Position numbers and translations under genes: made by a program. A stretch of DNA of 64,000 bases from Setophaga petechia (lineage: Eukaryota; Chordata; Aves; Passeriformes; Parulidae): contig JANCRA010000118.1 of assembly GCA_024362935.1 (NCBI GenBank), forward strand, positions 1,216,134 to 1,280,133. Direction: 5' to 3'. Shown here one piece after another: positions 1 to 41,935 of this stretch. The notes beneath the pieces were generated by a model that was not told where the DNA came from, made no database searches, and saw nothing but the letters and a program-made list of their open reading frames with translations. Numbering within the stretch: position 1 is the first letter of the stretch; each line of letters opens with the position of its first letter.

Positions 1-869
1 CAAAGGTAAGATGGATGTTAAAAGCCAAAGCTGGTTTTCTACTGTAACAATGAGGTGGTTTCTCAAGCCTGCACTGATTCAGGGGCAGAAATGAGATTAA
101 AACCTGAGTATTTCTGGCCATTTCCTGTGGATTCCCTGTCTAAAGATAAAGCATAATGGTCTGGGTGGAAGCATATTAATTAGGCTTCATTATCTCTGCC
201 AGTCTGGCAACCATTTTTTATTTCATAAGTCGGAATCTGCAACTTGGAACTGAATGACTCATCTCAGTTTTGTAGTATCTTTTTTTGCCTTAATGTTTCT
301 GAGACTTAAAATGCTAAAGATGAATAGAAATCACAAATTGGGACAAATGAGGAATATTTGGGCCTGACTATGGTTCTTCAAAATGTTTCATGTTAGTTTC
401 TGCTCTCTTTTTAATTGCCCCATTTGCTTCCTTTTATTGGATTGTCTTGATTTAAATGCAGATTTTGCTAATAAGGGAGCATTATAAGAAAAACTATTAT
501 TTTATTTTTCTGTGGGTTCTACTGGATTTATAAAATGCAGAGATGAGAAAGACCAATTATTTTATCAGGCCTTCTCTGGTTAAGTTCCAGATTATTTTCT
601 ACATTGTGATTTTTGACATTTTTCCTGACCCACTTTGAAGTAAATTCTCCAAGTTAATTACTTCTGTCCAAGTAACTTCCAAACTCCTTCTCCTAGAGGG
701 AGCTTTGTAAATAATCTTGGTACTTCAGCTTCTTTATTTTTAAAGCCTGAACACAAAGAATAAAATAAAAAAAGGGGTGGGCTTGCCCTTGGTGGAACTG
801 GCGACCAAACATTTGCTATAAACAAATGTTTCTAGATGTACAAGGCTACATCAAATATTAATATATTCA

Positions 870-960
870 ATACCACCCAACACAAGGCTCATCGAGTCCA
901 ATTCCTGCCTGTCCCTGCAGCCGTGGGATGAGGATGTGTTCTGTGACCCTGAACATGGAC
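870..960 (-). repeat. Weak CR1-like fragment
   Basis: The stretch with ctcatcgagtccaattcctg resembles the inverted 3' part of CR1 elements, followed by a diverged section. It is short and degenerate. Confidence 0.35.
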
Positions 961-3892
961 ATGGCCACAGATGTTTACACCTGCAGTTCCCATAAACCAG
1001 TGGAAGCTGGGGAACTCCTGCAGAGGTTATCCCAGGTATATTTCCTATTGCCATTTGCAAACATCTGTCCTGCTTTTGGCCCAATTAAAATAATCATAAA
1101 GAGCTGTGGTGGTGCTGGAATTGGAGCTGCAGGAATGCTGAAGTGTCCTGTGTTGCCCAGCATCAGGTCTATGGGTCTGCCTTTGGTTGAATTATGCTCA
1201 CACTAAACCTGTAGGTAGAAAGTTGAGCACCTGGAAGGCTTCAGATCAAGAATGGAGTTCAGGGGCAAACAGGGCTCTCATGAATCAGAACCAAGGTGTG
1301 ATGGTCACAAACCTGGGGTTCTGTGTTAGAGGAGGGGGAGTGGCTGTTGACATTTGCAAATGAAGGTATTCAGCAGTTCTTTTCCTTTGTGCTGAAAACA
1401 AATACACAGAATTGCCTTCAAGGCTGCAAGTTCTGAGTCTTGGGAAGAAAAAGATCAATTTCAAGTGAAATAAATTTGAGCTGAAGAAACTTGAGAGCAC
1501 TGAAAAATCAGGTGGTTGTTGTTACCACATCAAGCATTCAGAATCAGCACCCCAACATTCGACCTGTGTTCATAATCTTCCTTTTCTTCCTCCTTCTCCC
1601 TTTGAGCAGTGAGGAAGGGCTGTGAAGGACCTTAAGCTATGAGGAGATGATTCTGCCAGCAGATGTGGATAAACCTTCTTGGGATGTTCTGAGATCAGCG
1701 GTCCACACTCCCATAAAACGTGGAATTGGTCCATTGACTCCTTTGGGTTATTTTGCAGTGGTGTAACTTTGCCCTGTGTTCAATCCAAGTCATTACACCT
1801 CTGCTCCTTACCCAGCAGTAACATTCCATTGCAGAAACAGCTTCACTTTTATTGATTCCTCCTAATAGCAGAGAATCAACAAAGCACCACATTATTTATT
1901 AGACTGAAAGACACCAAATAATAATGTGTTGTTTTATATGAGATGATCAAGTGTAAGAGCCCTCATTACCTTGGTTAGTGGTCTGGTTGGAATGTGCAGC
2001 TGGAACACAATAAGTGGCTGTCCAGAGAGCTGCTTTGTCCTTAAGATGCCGAATATATTTTTTTTTCCTGTTTAATCCTTTTTCTTCCTCTCTCTTCCTG
2101 CTATATTCCAGTTCTTGCATGCACAAAATGTATTTTTCCTTAATACCATTCAAGAACATCTCTGGAAGGACAGATTATTTCTGGAGGGTTTCTGTGGATT
2201 TCATATTAGCAAACCAGCTCTACTGAGCTCTGTTGCGTAAAGGAAGATTCAGTCCTGATAGTAAATTCTGCATTTCCAGAACTTGGGAATGAGGGATAGA
2301 GCTGTGGGGTGAAACTGGAGGTTCCCCCCATGATCAGCCAGGCCTCACCCACAGATCAGAGACTGTTAGTAAAGATGCTCATTGTTTTTCTGATACAAAT
2401 TTATGTGTTCTGGGATTGGGCTTGAGCTTCCCCAGCTCACCTGGCCACAGGTGCACTGTGAGATTTTGGCAGGAGGGAGCCCTAGCCTCTCTCTGCACCG
2501 GTTTGGGCAGAACCAGAGCTGTTCACTCATGTGCAGGGGTGTCACTGCCCTCGAGACCTCTGCTCCTGTAGTGCCATGGGCACCTTCCCAGCTCCTGGGC
2601 ACAGCATGTGGAGCTTGGAGATCTCCTTCCACTGTCCTTCTGCCATGGCACCGAGCTGTCCCATCAGCCTCAGCCTCTGAAATCTGCACCAGGATGCTGC
2701 TGCTCCTGAAGTGTTTGAGGGAGATGAACTGGATGGAATCCTGCAGGAAGCTGAGTCCACCTAGAATTATCATTTCTTCAGAATGGGACATTTCTCTTTG
2801 TGTTGAAATGAAATGAAGCTCTGTCTCCTTGGGGCTGCACAGAAGGATGTGAGCCTTTCAGAAGCAAGTCCAGCATCTTTGAAGCTTTGAGAACTACAAG
2901 CTTTAGATAAAGAGGGGGAAGAACATTTGGGATGAAGCTTTGATAGGGTGCTGGAGGCAGGATCCTGAGGCCAGGAAGCACATAGGAGTAGAAGACAGAG
3001 GGGGCTTTTCCACTCAACAAAGGAGCCCTGTTTCAGAGTGAAGCAAATGCTTTCAGACTGAAGTTTCAGTGAAGTGCAGATGGCTGAGAAAAGATCTCAG
3101 ACTAATGAAGTGCTTGGAATAAAAACTTTGGAGCAGAGCTTGCAAATGCAACCACCTTTGACTTGCCTCTTTCATTCTGGAGTTCAGTAGCTCCATAATG
3201 CACACAGTACAGAAGATCAAGGAGTGGGTAGTCTTTGCAGCTATTTGCTCATCAAAAAGGTGTTTTTTTAGTTTAATTTTTTTTATACTTGGTTGCATTT
3301 GCAGGTCAGGAGTAATAAAAGATGCATAGTGACACTATTTAACACACTTTAATAATTCTATCTGGACCAGTAAAGTATTCCTGCATGGCCTGTGTTTTAA
3401 GCTCCAAGGATGAATCTCTGAAGTCTGCCATGTGTCATGCTTTTTCCAAAGCTGCCCTGTGTGTGTCTGGATGGGTTTTCTAGTTCTGCATCTGGATTTC
3501 CTGTGATGTCCTTAGCAGGACAAGCTGAGTGTGTGCAGGGCTGTACTGGAGCAGGGATGAGTGTCAAACCTCTCCTCCTTCCCAGCTCTCCCTCCTCCCC
3601 TGAGTGGCACAGGGAGATGGGAATGGGGGTTATGGTCAGTTCATCACAAGGTTGTTTCTGTTGCTGCTCAAGAGTCCTTCCCTGCTTCAGCAGGGAATCC
3701 TCTCGTGGGAAACAGTTTTTCATGAACTTCTCGAAGTGAGTCCATCCCATGGGCAGCAGTTCTCCACAAACTGCTGCAGCGTGGGCCAGCCCTTCAGGCT
3801 GTTCAGCATCACTTACTTTGTAATCACCAGTTTCCTTTGATTAAATTACCCACTGTTTCAGCAGAGAGCTCCCTCACAGATCGTATCAAGGA

Positions 3893-3960
3893 GTCATTAA
3901 CGTTTGAAAAGACCTTTAAGATCATCAAGTCAACCAAGACGTGCTTGAGAGTACTATTGG
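3893..3960 (-). repeat. CR1 LINE 3'-end fragment
   Basis: It contains gaaaagacctttaagatc and atcaagtcaacc, the inverted CR1 tail sequence seen throughout bird genomes. It is truncated and old. Confidence 0.5.
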
Positions 3961-4164
3961 AGACCAGTGCTCCAAAATTAAAACATTACCAATAAAAGGG
4001 GGTTTTCTCTTCTGAGGTGGTGTGGCAGCACGCAGGTGATGGTTACTTCCCTCGATACTGAGTGTCAGTTAATGAAAGTTTGTAGAGGACTTTGGCAGAA
4101 CTCATTGCCTGAAAGGTGTTTTAACGTTTTAATTTGATAGTTGTCTTTTTCTTTACTTCTGCAG

Positions 4165-32680
<28,516 letters not shown>

Positions 32681-33098
32681 GAAAAGGCCTTTGGCAGATC
32701 CAGGAGGAATTGACAGGAATGGATCTTCAGCTGTGAGCATTACAACACACCAGACAGGTGGATTAGGACTCTGATGCATTTTAAGTAGAATTCAGTAAAA
32801 ATGGTTTGAGGTTATAAAAATCCTGCCACAGTCTGGAATATGGGGCAGCTTCACTTCCAAGAAGAGGATATTATTATATTTTGTAATTGAATTGGTTTTG
32901 ATATATCAATCTCTTTTTGAGATCAAGAAGAAACCTCCAGTTCTAAGGGGAATCCAGGGTAGCACTGGTGGAGCTGCAGGAGCAAGAAGAGAGTTTTGAG
33001 TAAAACTGGCTTTGTGTCCAGTGATAGTGCCTGAAAAACTGAGTGATCACCAGCGAGATTAATGTGTTTGGTGTAATAAAAGAGAGAGGAAAAAGATG
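32681..33098 (+). other. L3MBTL1: 3' untranslated region of the L3MBTL gene
   Basis: This stretch runs from the TGA to just past the canonical AATAAA at 33075-33080. The cleavage site at about 33095-33100 is inferred. I see no open frame and no repeat in it. Confidence 0.7.
33075..33080 (+). terminator. Polyadenylation signal AATAAA of the L3MBTL gene
   Basis: It is the first canonical AATAAA after the stop codon, 395 bases downstream. Transcript data would be needed to prove its use. Confidence 0.65.
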
Positions 33099-33100
33099 CA

Positions 33101-36100
33101 CTTCAAAGCAGTTCCTCCGTATCCTTCACTGCTGTGACTCAGGAGCTGACCTTTTCAGGACTGATTGTTAAATTCCAGTTTTTTGTACTGATCCTGGTTG
33201 TTGTGGTACCCTTGGCTGCTGGGCTGCTTACACCCAGCAGGAGGGGGTCATGGGCAGCGGGTTTCCATCAGGGATGGCTTGTTCTGGTTCTGCCAGCAAG
33301 CAAAATGTCCTCATTGCTGTCATTCCCTGTTAGGGGGCAAGGGCAGTGCAGGTGGGCTTTGGGTAGGCAAAGATCCCATAAGGGCATCTGCTGCTGGAGA
33401 CAGCCAGATGTGTTTAGCTGTAATTCTCCCATCAGTGCTTTTGTGCAGCTCCTTCTGCACCAGGAACATCTGGCAAAATGGCACAATCAAGAGCACTTGA
33501 GGATTGGTGTGTGTTTGTTCTTGCCCTCTCCATTGTCAGCCAAATGCTAAGAATAGGAGTTGGAAAGCCAGCAGTGGCCAGAGTGTGTGCAGAAACAGAT
33601 TTCCTAGAAACAAATGGCTTTTCTTTTGAACCATCCAAACTGGTGAATGTGAAGTGCTTTGGCCTTTGCCCCTTGAGGGGGACTTCAATGTGTTCTGCCA
33701 GAGAGCTGAAGGGAGGGGAGCAGGCAGAGCACACAGGGATGTGAGATTGGAGAGGAATCAGGTTAAACAGCAAAATGAGGGAACTTCCCAAAAGAAAGAG
33801 AGCTGCTGTGTGGGGGGAAAGGAGTGGAGCCTGGGGCTGTGTTCCTGCACGTGCAGCCTGTGCTCTCCTGGCTCGGAGCACGGCTGGTTCCTGCTGCAGC
33901 AGAAGCAGTTTAAGGAGCATCCCATGGACAGCTGGGGTGGAGGTTTCTCCTTGGGCACTTCCCAAGTTCTCTCTCCCCGTGGCAGATGTGCTGAGTCCTG
34001 CTGGGCTCTGTGCACTGTTCCACTTGCTGCTGGCAGCACCAGCTCGTGGCTCTCCCTCTGGCCACTCTCCCTGAGGCTGTTTGGCTGTTCTAGAGCCGCC
34101 TCAGCTCAGGCAGCCCTTGCAGCCCTTTGTCCATAGCTGCCAGGCTGAATCCTGTGTGTGGGAACCCGTGGGAGCACTGGGAGTGTGCCCTGGAGCTGCC
34201 AAAAGCAGGTTCTGCCCTCAGCCTCTGCCAGGCTCTGGGGGTGTCTCAGGGCACTGCATGGTGATGTAATCCATCCACAGGCACCTCAAACTCCCTCGGC
34301 ATCTCTGCCCCCAGCACGGCTTCCCAGGAGCTGTCGGGAACAGAGCGAACACGCTGTCCATGACTGTGTGGTGACACAAGGAACACACTTGTTCCCCCTT
34401 CCTGTGTCACCCACATGCTTTGTCCAACCCTCCTGCTGCTGAGAAGATTCTTGTGACTTGTCTGAAGCAGAAGGTTCCTTAAAATTGCAAATAGAATACG
34501 CACCACTGAAGCAATTCAGTCCCGGAAAAATATTTAGAACAATTTGTTTCCATATTTTTTTAATAAGAATTTTAGGAGTTTAAGCCTTCACAGAGAAGAC
34601 ACAGGTTTGGTGGGATATTTAATAGCTGAACCATTAAATATCAGCCAGGCAGTTGCAGGGGAGAAATTTATTGCAGTGTTAAGGACTAGGCAAGGGTTGA
34701 ATTTAGTTTATTAAAATACATTTTTAGTATGATAACCAGGATGTTCACCAAAGAGTCACATTCCTTTATCCTGCTCTGCACATCCAGTGTCAACATTAAG
34801 ACTTGAATTGTTAGTGGCATGTCCTGTCCTCTGACAGAACTCACCTTCTGGGCAAAGCAAAATTGTTTCTTGACAACTGGAATAGAAGATCCAGAGCTGG
34901 GCTGTTTTATTCCTGGCTCTCCACTGACTTGTTAATAATCCTGAGCCCTTCCTTGCCCCAGTTTCCCCCTCTGTGACACCCAGCCAGGTGGGGCAAGTGC
35001 AGTTTTGCCTTTTTCTTGTTTCAAGCAAGCAGGTCCTTCCAGATTTTCTATTTCACCTCCTTCCTTTGGGAGCCTGATTTGGGGGACAGCAGATTGCCTC
35101 TAGCAATAAACCAAAATATAATATTAATTCAATTTTTTTTACTATATATAGATGGAGGATGAAGAGAATCAGTTAAACAAGCCATGAGATTCTAGTCAGT
35201 GACATTATTCAAACAGAAGAGAAATCTTTAATCCTTGGGGCTTCCGAGCCAGCTGGATCAAAGAGGAAAATGTGTACTTGGAGGTTGTTCAGTGACAGCC
35301 AGCACAGTGCTTTCAGCAGGGGGGAAGGAGGAACCTTTTAGGGATGAAAGAAGGAGGAATGTGCTTCTTGTGCCTTTTTTTGTAATCTGATAATTGTCTT
35401 TGCAGAGCAAGCAAGAATGTGCACACATCTATTACCCACTCCTTTCCCAAATATAGCTGTATTCCAATTAAATTCAGCAACTACACAGGACAAAAAGACT
35501 TCCAATGTCTTCACTGGACACATTTAAAACTCCCTGATATTTACAATATAGAAAAAAACTAAACCATCTCATCTTTTAGCCCCATAACTTAGGAATTCAT
35601 CGGTTGCTGGTGCCATTCCACTTGTGTCAGGGAGCACTGCTTTCCACTGTGTCTCGGTGAGTTGTTCCTGCTGCCTGTCCAAACTCTGCTCCGCCTGTTC
35701 CCAGTCCTGCTCCAGGCCTGTGGCATGGCCAGGGCTCTGCAGAGGTCTTTGGTTATCTGATGCCTTGTGTAATTTGAAATGTGCACTTTGAAGCAAAAAT
35801 CCAAAAGTTGTGGCTCTGTCGGAGCAAATCTGAAGCTGGCGAATGCGACCTGGGGTTGGGAGGGTTTTGAGTCTGCTGGATGTCAGCAAGAACCAGTTGT
35901 TGGCCCAGCTGAACCCAGGAGTCTCCTAGCAATACAGATATATTCCTCAGAAGCAGCTCGGAGCTGTGTCAAGTTCCCATGGGCCAGCCATGCAATTAGG
36001 AATTTCCAGTTCTCAAAATCTTATTCCTGGCTGTGGTTTTGTTCCCTTTTTGTTGTTTTTGAAATTCAAAGCAATCAATTTTTTTCTCTTTTTCTCTTCT

Positions 36101-36854
36101 TCTCCTCGGCTGGGAGTCCTGTTAAATTTTTTCTGTGCCATCACCAACAATCATCCCCATAATCCAGTAGCAGCAAATTTCAGCTCTGGGTAATGAATCA
36201 CATTAAAGTTGGACAGGAACATTTGGCATTGCTGACAGCAAAACTCTGCTGCTGAAGGAAAAGCCCAACACTTGGCCCAGGGATAAGCCAGTTCAGCTGT
36301 ACAATATTTCCTGACTGCTACTTTTATGCCCTACTTAGGGATTTATACCACAGAGAGCTTTAAAGTTTTTGACATCCCCCCCATGATGTGATGAGCCAGC
36401 TTATTTTGGAGATTCCTGTTACTTGAACTGGAAGCACGTGTAGGGAAGAGAGCAGCGGCTTGGCTCAGCCTCAGAAATATCTGCCTGTTTTAAACCAAAT
36501 ACTTGAGCTTTTCTACACTAGCCATGACCTTGCACTCCACCGATGCTTTCCTCTGGAAATGTGAATAAAATTAATATAAGTTCACACCTGGTTTGTTTCT
36601 TCTGTGTGTGGGGCTGACCTCAGCAGGGGCTGGCTGCCCTGGAGGGCTGGCACTGGGGGGGCTTGGTCATCACATTGTTGTCCTTCCCTTAAACAGCAGT
36701 CACAACACAAGGCAGCGTCTTCTTTTTTATCTCTTTTGTCTGCTCTTCTGTCTGTACTTGAGCTCTCCTTGATGTGTTCACAGGATAGCACTGGCTGCTG
36801 CAGCTGTGCCTGATTCTCCAATTCCTCACTCTCCTTTGCTGCTGCCAGGTTTTA
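33101..36854. other. Intergenic stretch, no established gene
   Basis: After the L3MBTL poly(A) site there are only short, non-conserved frames. The part at 34.5-35.6 kb is A/T-rich. The one exon-like object is a possible minus-strand terminal exon at 35569-35849, described in the findings. I see no repeat I can name. Confidence 0.5.
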
Positions 36855-36855
36855 A

Positions 36856-37105
36856 TCATCGAATCCTGGGATGATTTGGGATGGAAGGGACCCTAAAGAC
36901 CATCCAGAGATGGAGTAGCTACAGCTGCTCTGGGCAATCTGTGCGAGGGCCTCCCCATCCTCCCAGGGAACAATTCCTTCCCAATATCCCATCCATCCCT
37001 ACCCTCTGGCAGTGGGAAGCCATTCCTTGTGTCCTGTCCCTCCAGACCCTTGTCCAAAGTCCCTTTCTGGGTCTCCCAGAGACCCTGTAGGCACTGGAAG
37101 GCTTG
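36856..37105 (-). mobile_element. CR1 LINE 3'-end fragment
   Basis: An inverted CR1: tcatcgaatcctgggatgat, gggaccctaaagaccatcca, then ccctctggcagtgggaagcc and cccttgtccaaagtcccttt. It is truncated before any coding part. Confidence 0.85.
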
Positions 37106-40100
37106 TGGTTTCCTCTTGAATTCCTTAATCCCTCATGGTTTCCTATCACAAACAATCCCAGAACTTCATCTTCTTAAAACAGTTCTCAAAGTTGGGTTTT
37201 TAACTAAAGCTAGCAAGAACTTGTTCTTAGTATGAATCCATATTAAAACTGCATTTTAGGGTCTGTCTGTTTTGCCTTTCCTTAATGCCCCCCGGGCTTC
37301 TTCACTGTGTGTCCATAACCATGATAATTACTTCACCTGTTTCTGCTCTAATCATAATTAGCTGATAAATTGCAAGCCATTCTCGAATGTGTCCCAAAAT
37401 GAGGCATTGAACCTGTCCTCCTGCTCCTCCCCAGGGGTGTCTGGAGCTGTACCTGCAGCAGGTCACTGCTTCAAGGGCAGAGGGGCCAGGGCCACATTGC
37501 CAGCTGAGGCTTGCAAACCTTCTGAAACGAAAAATATAGGAGAGTTGGCTCCCAGCCATAATTTCTAAACTATCCCATCTTTGGGGTAAACATTTGCTCT
37601 CATTGCTTTTTCCCTTCCAACGTTTTTGCTTCTATTTAAACCGAGGTTTGTTTGCTTTTGTTACCGTGATCGGATTCCCGGTCTGGGGAGCTGGGCTGCT
37701 CGGAGCAGCCTCGGGAACATCAAATGCTGCTCTGTACTCTTGTTAGTTCCCTCGGGGCTGTGCTGGGTCCTGTGGCTGTATCCTTTGCAGTTCAGAGATC
37801 TGAGTTTCTCCTCAGCAGCAATTTTTTTCTCCCACACTTTTGACGGAGAAGTTTGAGCACAGCAAGGAACATCAATTACCCGAATGGCTGATTGCATTTG
37901 CAGATCTTTCTGCTCAGGCAAACATGGAATTTTTTTGTCCCAAGTCATATTTCTCCTTTGGCAGGGAAAACCTGTGGTTGATCTTTTTGCCTGCTCAAAT
38001 TACTCCTTCAGCCCTGACCATGCTCTGTGGACTGGTTTGTCCCTTGTGCCAAGACCCATCACACGATGCTCAGTGCGGTTTGCAAACCCCCTAGAGGGAC
38101 TGGAGGGGTCTCTCATTTTATTGGGTAACCTGCTGTTAGCTGTGGGTGTACAAGGAGGGGGGTACAGACCCCAACTCTCACCTCACACTGTCTGGATCCT
38201 GCACCACCCTGGTTTCCACAACAAACCTCACCTGACAACCTAAAATTCTCAAATCCTACAACTTTCTCAGGAGGAGGAACTGTAAAGACAAACCACAGCA
38301 CTCCCCTGACAGGCCAACCCAGTGGGAAGAAGGATGTGGGGATGGATGGAGAGGGAACCTGCTGTCTCCATCCTGCACTCTGCTGCTTATGGGCAAATTC
38401 CAGCTTCAGGAGAAAAAGAGAGTGGTGGCATTAGAGAAAAACGGAGTGTTGGCATTTTCAGGAGGGCTGTTGTGCTCTGCCCAGCCAGCTGCAGAAGTGC
38501 CAGACCTTTCTCAAATACCACTCCACTATTTATTGACTTTGCCTGTCACTTCCCCTAATATTTTCTTCTCCTTGCCACCATGTACAGCCTCAGCTTATTA
38601 ATTGCCCCATGACACTTTATCCTCTCTACATTATTCACCATCCAGACACTTCTAATGTAAGCAAGATATTTTTTGGAGTCAGATACATTTGGTGCTGGAA
38701 CACTTCCAGCTGTTTCTTCAAGAAATGTGCTGAAGGCCTTTGCAGAAGGGTATCAGTGCCAGAGCCCCCAGAGATGCTGGTTTTCCCCCAGGAAACCCCT
38801 CCCCACCCACTCCCATCCTGGACCAGGGCACCGGTGACTTCAATTGTTTGCTTTGTTCTCAAAAAACGGGTTGTGGCTCCACGATCATTCAACCTAGTGC
38901 CCTCGCATGTCATCAGCAGTGGGGTTTTTGGGCCATAGAGTGGCTTTTTGCAGCAATGCTGCTTGAAGGAGCTTTTCAAACCAGAGTGTTGTCCCTGTCC
39001 CTCACAGCACTTGACTCAAACTCCCCGGGTGTTCAGAAATGCTTCCAAAATGTTCCAAACTGAGGTGGTTTCCATGGCTGGGGTCGTGGCTGTGCTGGAA
39101 TCCAGCAGCTCTGTGGGTCATGGTTGCCAAAACACCTCCACTTTGTGCACCCTCCTAAAACTCGAGAGGGGTTTTCCACTCCAGACTGAGGTGCCCGGAG
39201 CCCACAGCTCCAGGGTTTGTCATCCCTGGCAGGACCAGGAGCAGGGGAGGCTGTGCTATGTCTCTGCTGCTCAAAGTGGGACCACACAACTATTCAATGA
39301 GTCTTCAGATGGTTTTCACAACGTCTTGAACTCATCTCTCTCATGGGTGGAATTGAAAAAGGCCAGAGAAGAGGCTCAAATATAAATTTGCCCATGATAT
39401 AAATTTCCCAAGCATGTCTGGACTGCTGGTTAGTGACTGGGGAAGGTCTTGCTCTTCATTTCAGAAGAAACACAACACAGTTCAAGTGTTGATTTTTGTT
39501 TTCTTCCCCACAAGCAAGTATTTTCCTCTCCCTTGTGCTTTGCCAGCACACCACATGCTGAAAGAATTAACCAGATTAAGTCTTCAGAGCTCAGTAGCAC
39601 CATCTCCCTTTTTCTCCTTGGTTTTTTTTTTTCCTCTGTCTGGCTGTGCCTTGCAGAATTTCCCTGCCCTGTGATGCTTTTTCCTCACTGATCAATTCTT
39701 CATGCAATCAGTTAATTCTGCCACTATCCCACCATCAATCCCCTTCCTTTTCATGAATGCTGCACACATGTGTCAGCCCACAGGCATCCCCTTCTCTTTA
39801 CCACCATCCCTCCTTCCCAACAGCATCCACTCCCCAAATGCCCCCAACCCTGTCTTCCTCCCAGGGCTGGTGGGATGAGCACCAGAGGATGGGATGTCCC
39901 TTGGGCCTGGCAGGGTAAAGGCAGATCCACAGATTTCCCTCCAGCTCCTCCAAATCCTGTCACAAAACAGCAGGAAGATGCTCTTGGGCAGCAGCAGTGC
40001 AGCTACAGCAGCATCTCAGCCTCCCCAGCTCCCACCGAGCCAGGCTGCAGGACCTTGCCATGGTAGAAAGCCCAGGGTAAAGCAGAGCAGCAGCTCTGGA

Positions 40101-41499
40101 TCCACCCTGCCCAGCTGGAGGCAGGAGCCGTGTCTGTGCACCCAGCACCAGAGCCAGGCCAGGGTGACCCAAAGCGAGCAGGAATCCCATGGAGCCCAGA
40201 GGGGAGAGGCTCCAGCAATGACACAGGATCCTGTTGGGATCCCTGTGCCCCCATGGTGCTCCCCAGCTGCAGATCAGGCTGGGCTGGAAGCAGAGAGGAG
40301 CCTCAGAGCTGTGCTTGGTGTGTCTGTACAGCCCCAGCGGTGCTGGTGGCTGTAGTGTGAGCTGCACTGTTCATCCTGCTGCAGCAACAGGTCTCCAGCA
40401 AAGGCAGCTCTGAGAAGGCTTTCACCAGGGATGGGAGGCCCCATCCCGTTCTCCCTAAATCAGCCAGCAGGGTTTCTGTGTCTTCCTTGCTGCTTTCCCT
40501 GTTTCCCAGGATTTTGCAAAACTCTGGGCTGAGCAACCTATTTGGAAGGAAACTGCCCTAAACAACCCCTGAAACAGGCAGTTGATAAAGGAACAGTTTA
40601 CATTTCAAATAAATAAAACATTTTTGACTTTGGATCAAAACCAAGTTGTGTTCAGTGTTACCAGTTTCAGTGAGTCATTTCTTTTTATACCCAGGCAGTT
40701 TCTCGTATAAAATGTGCATGAGGACTCACTGTAAGCAGGGCAGGAAGCAGACAGTGGGGTTCTTTTACTATTGCACAAGGTTTTCCCAGGACAGAGCCAC
40801 CAAAGCTTTTCTCTTGCCTTGGAACTGGTGCTTGTTTATGTCTGTTTACAAGCAAATTCCATTAAGAACCAAGAGTGATGCTGTGGATGGCTCTATTGTA
40901 TGTTAGCACTGTATTTCCAGCTGGATGTTGCAAGTAACTCTGTATCCACTACAAATGGAAAACCTTTATAAACTTGAATTGGAGCTTCTGATCGTTGAGC
41001 CAAGGAACTTTCTTGCAGGCAGGATAAAAATACAGAGTTTGCCCCTGTAAATTGCAAAGGGAAGGACTGCACATGAGCACAGACAAAATTGTCCCTGTCC
41101 ACTTGGAAGCACTAAGAGCTTGTGGTGATAACCAGGAGGAGAATAATATGTTAAAGTCCTCCAAAAATCAATATCCAGCCCAGCTGGAGCCTTACCATGG
41201 CTCAGCCATGAGCTTTGGCTCTCACCCACACTCAAGAGGTGCTTAATAGCATCAAAGGCATCAGGGGTTCAGTCTTTGTGGTGAGGTGATGAAGGTCAGT
41301 GCTGCAGCCCAGGTCCTCCTTAGGAGCATTCTGTCAACCACGTGAGATGGATGTGATCTTCCTGCATGAGCTTTCCCAGTGGGAAGAGCTGGTAATACAT
41401 GTTTAAGTCCTTCAGATTGTTAAAAAGCAGGTAACTCATCTTTGAAGAGGAGTATGAGGTATTGAAGTGAATTCTCCAAGGGCTTTTTGATATTATATC
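37106..41499. other. Intergenic stretch, no gene seen
   Basis: No chain of exons, RNA gene or recognised repeat was found. A/T-rich islets with several TAAT-type homeodomain motifs occur near 37310-37400. The frames present on both strands overlap, are short and look random. Confidence 0.5.
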
Positions 41500-41935
41500 C
41501 TAGAAAGTATCCAAAAGAGGCTACAAGGGTGCTGAAGGATCAGGAGGGACCACAAGAGTAGTGGCTGAGGTCACTTGATGTGTTCAGCTGGAACAAGGAG
41601 ACTGAGCCCAGACCTCCCTGGGGTCTGCAGCTCCTTCCAAGGGGCAGCTCTGATCTCTGCTTCCTGTGACAGGAACAGGAGCCAGGGAATGGCTGAGCAG
41701 GGCCAGGGCAGCTCAGGCTGGAGCTCAGGGCAAGGCTCTTCCCCCAGAGGGTGCTGGCACTGCCCAGGCTGCCCAGGGAATGGGCACGGCCCCGAGGCTG
41801 CCAGAGCTCCAGGACAGTTTGGACAGTGCTCCAGCAGTGCCCAGGGTGGGGTTATTGGGGTTCTGGGCAGGGACAGAGTTGGACTCGATGATCCCTGCAG
41901 GTCCTTTCTAGCTCAGGACATTCTGGGATTCCATG
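41500..41935 (+). mobile_element. CR1 LINE 3'-end fragment
   Basis: A plus-oriented CR1: gggtgctgaaggatcaggag, ggacaggaacaggagccagg-type text near 41670, and the ending gttggactcgatgatccctg followed by ctcaggacattctgggattc, the characteristic 3' terminus. Confidence 0.85.

Larger units (their letters stand above)
1..4164. other. 5' part of the window: probable intronic or upstream sequence
   Basis: It is A/T-rich with no CpG island and no recognisable coding exon, so the promoter of the L3MBTL gene is probably not here. The window opens with CAAAG/gtaagat, a strong splice-donor consensus, which may be the end of an upstream exon. Two weak CR1-like fragments (about 870-960 and 3893-3960) are the only repeats I see. 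Confidence 0.5.

Noticed and set aside
987..1035. Possible upstream L3MBTL exon ending in phase 0
   Set aside because: The donor is acceptable, but the acceptor lacks a pyrimidine tract and the area looks like a decayed CR1 fragment.
33432..33965. 177-codon minus-strand frame
   Set aside because: Competing frames overlap on the plus strand, composition is random, and no motif is visible.
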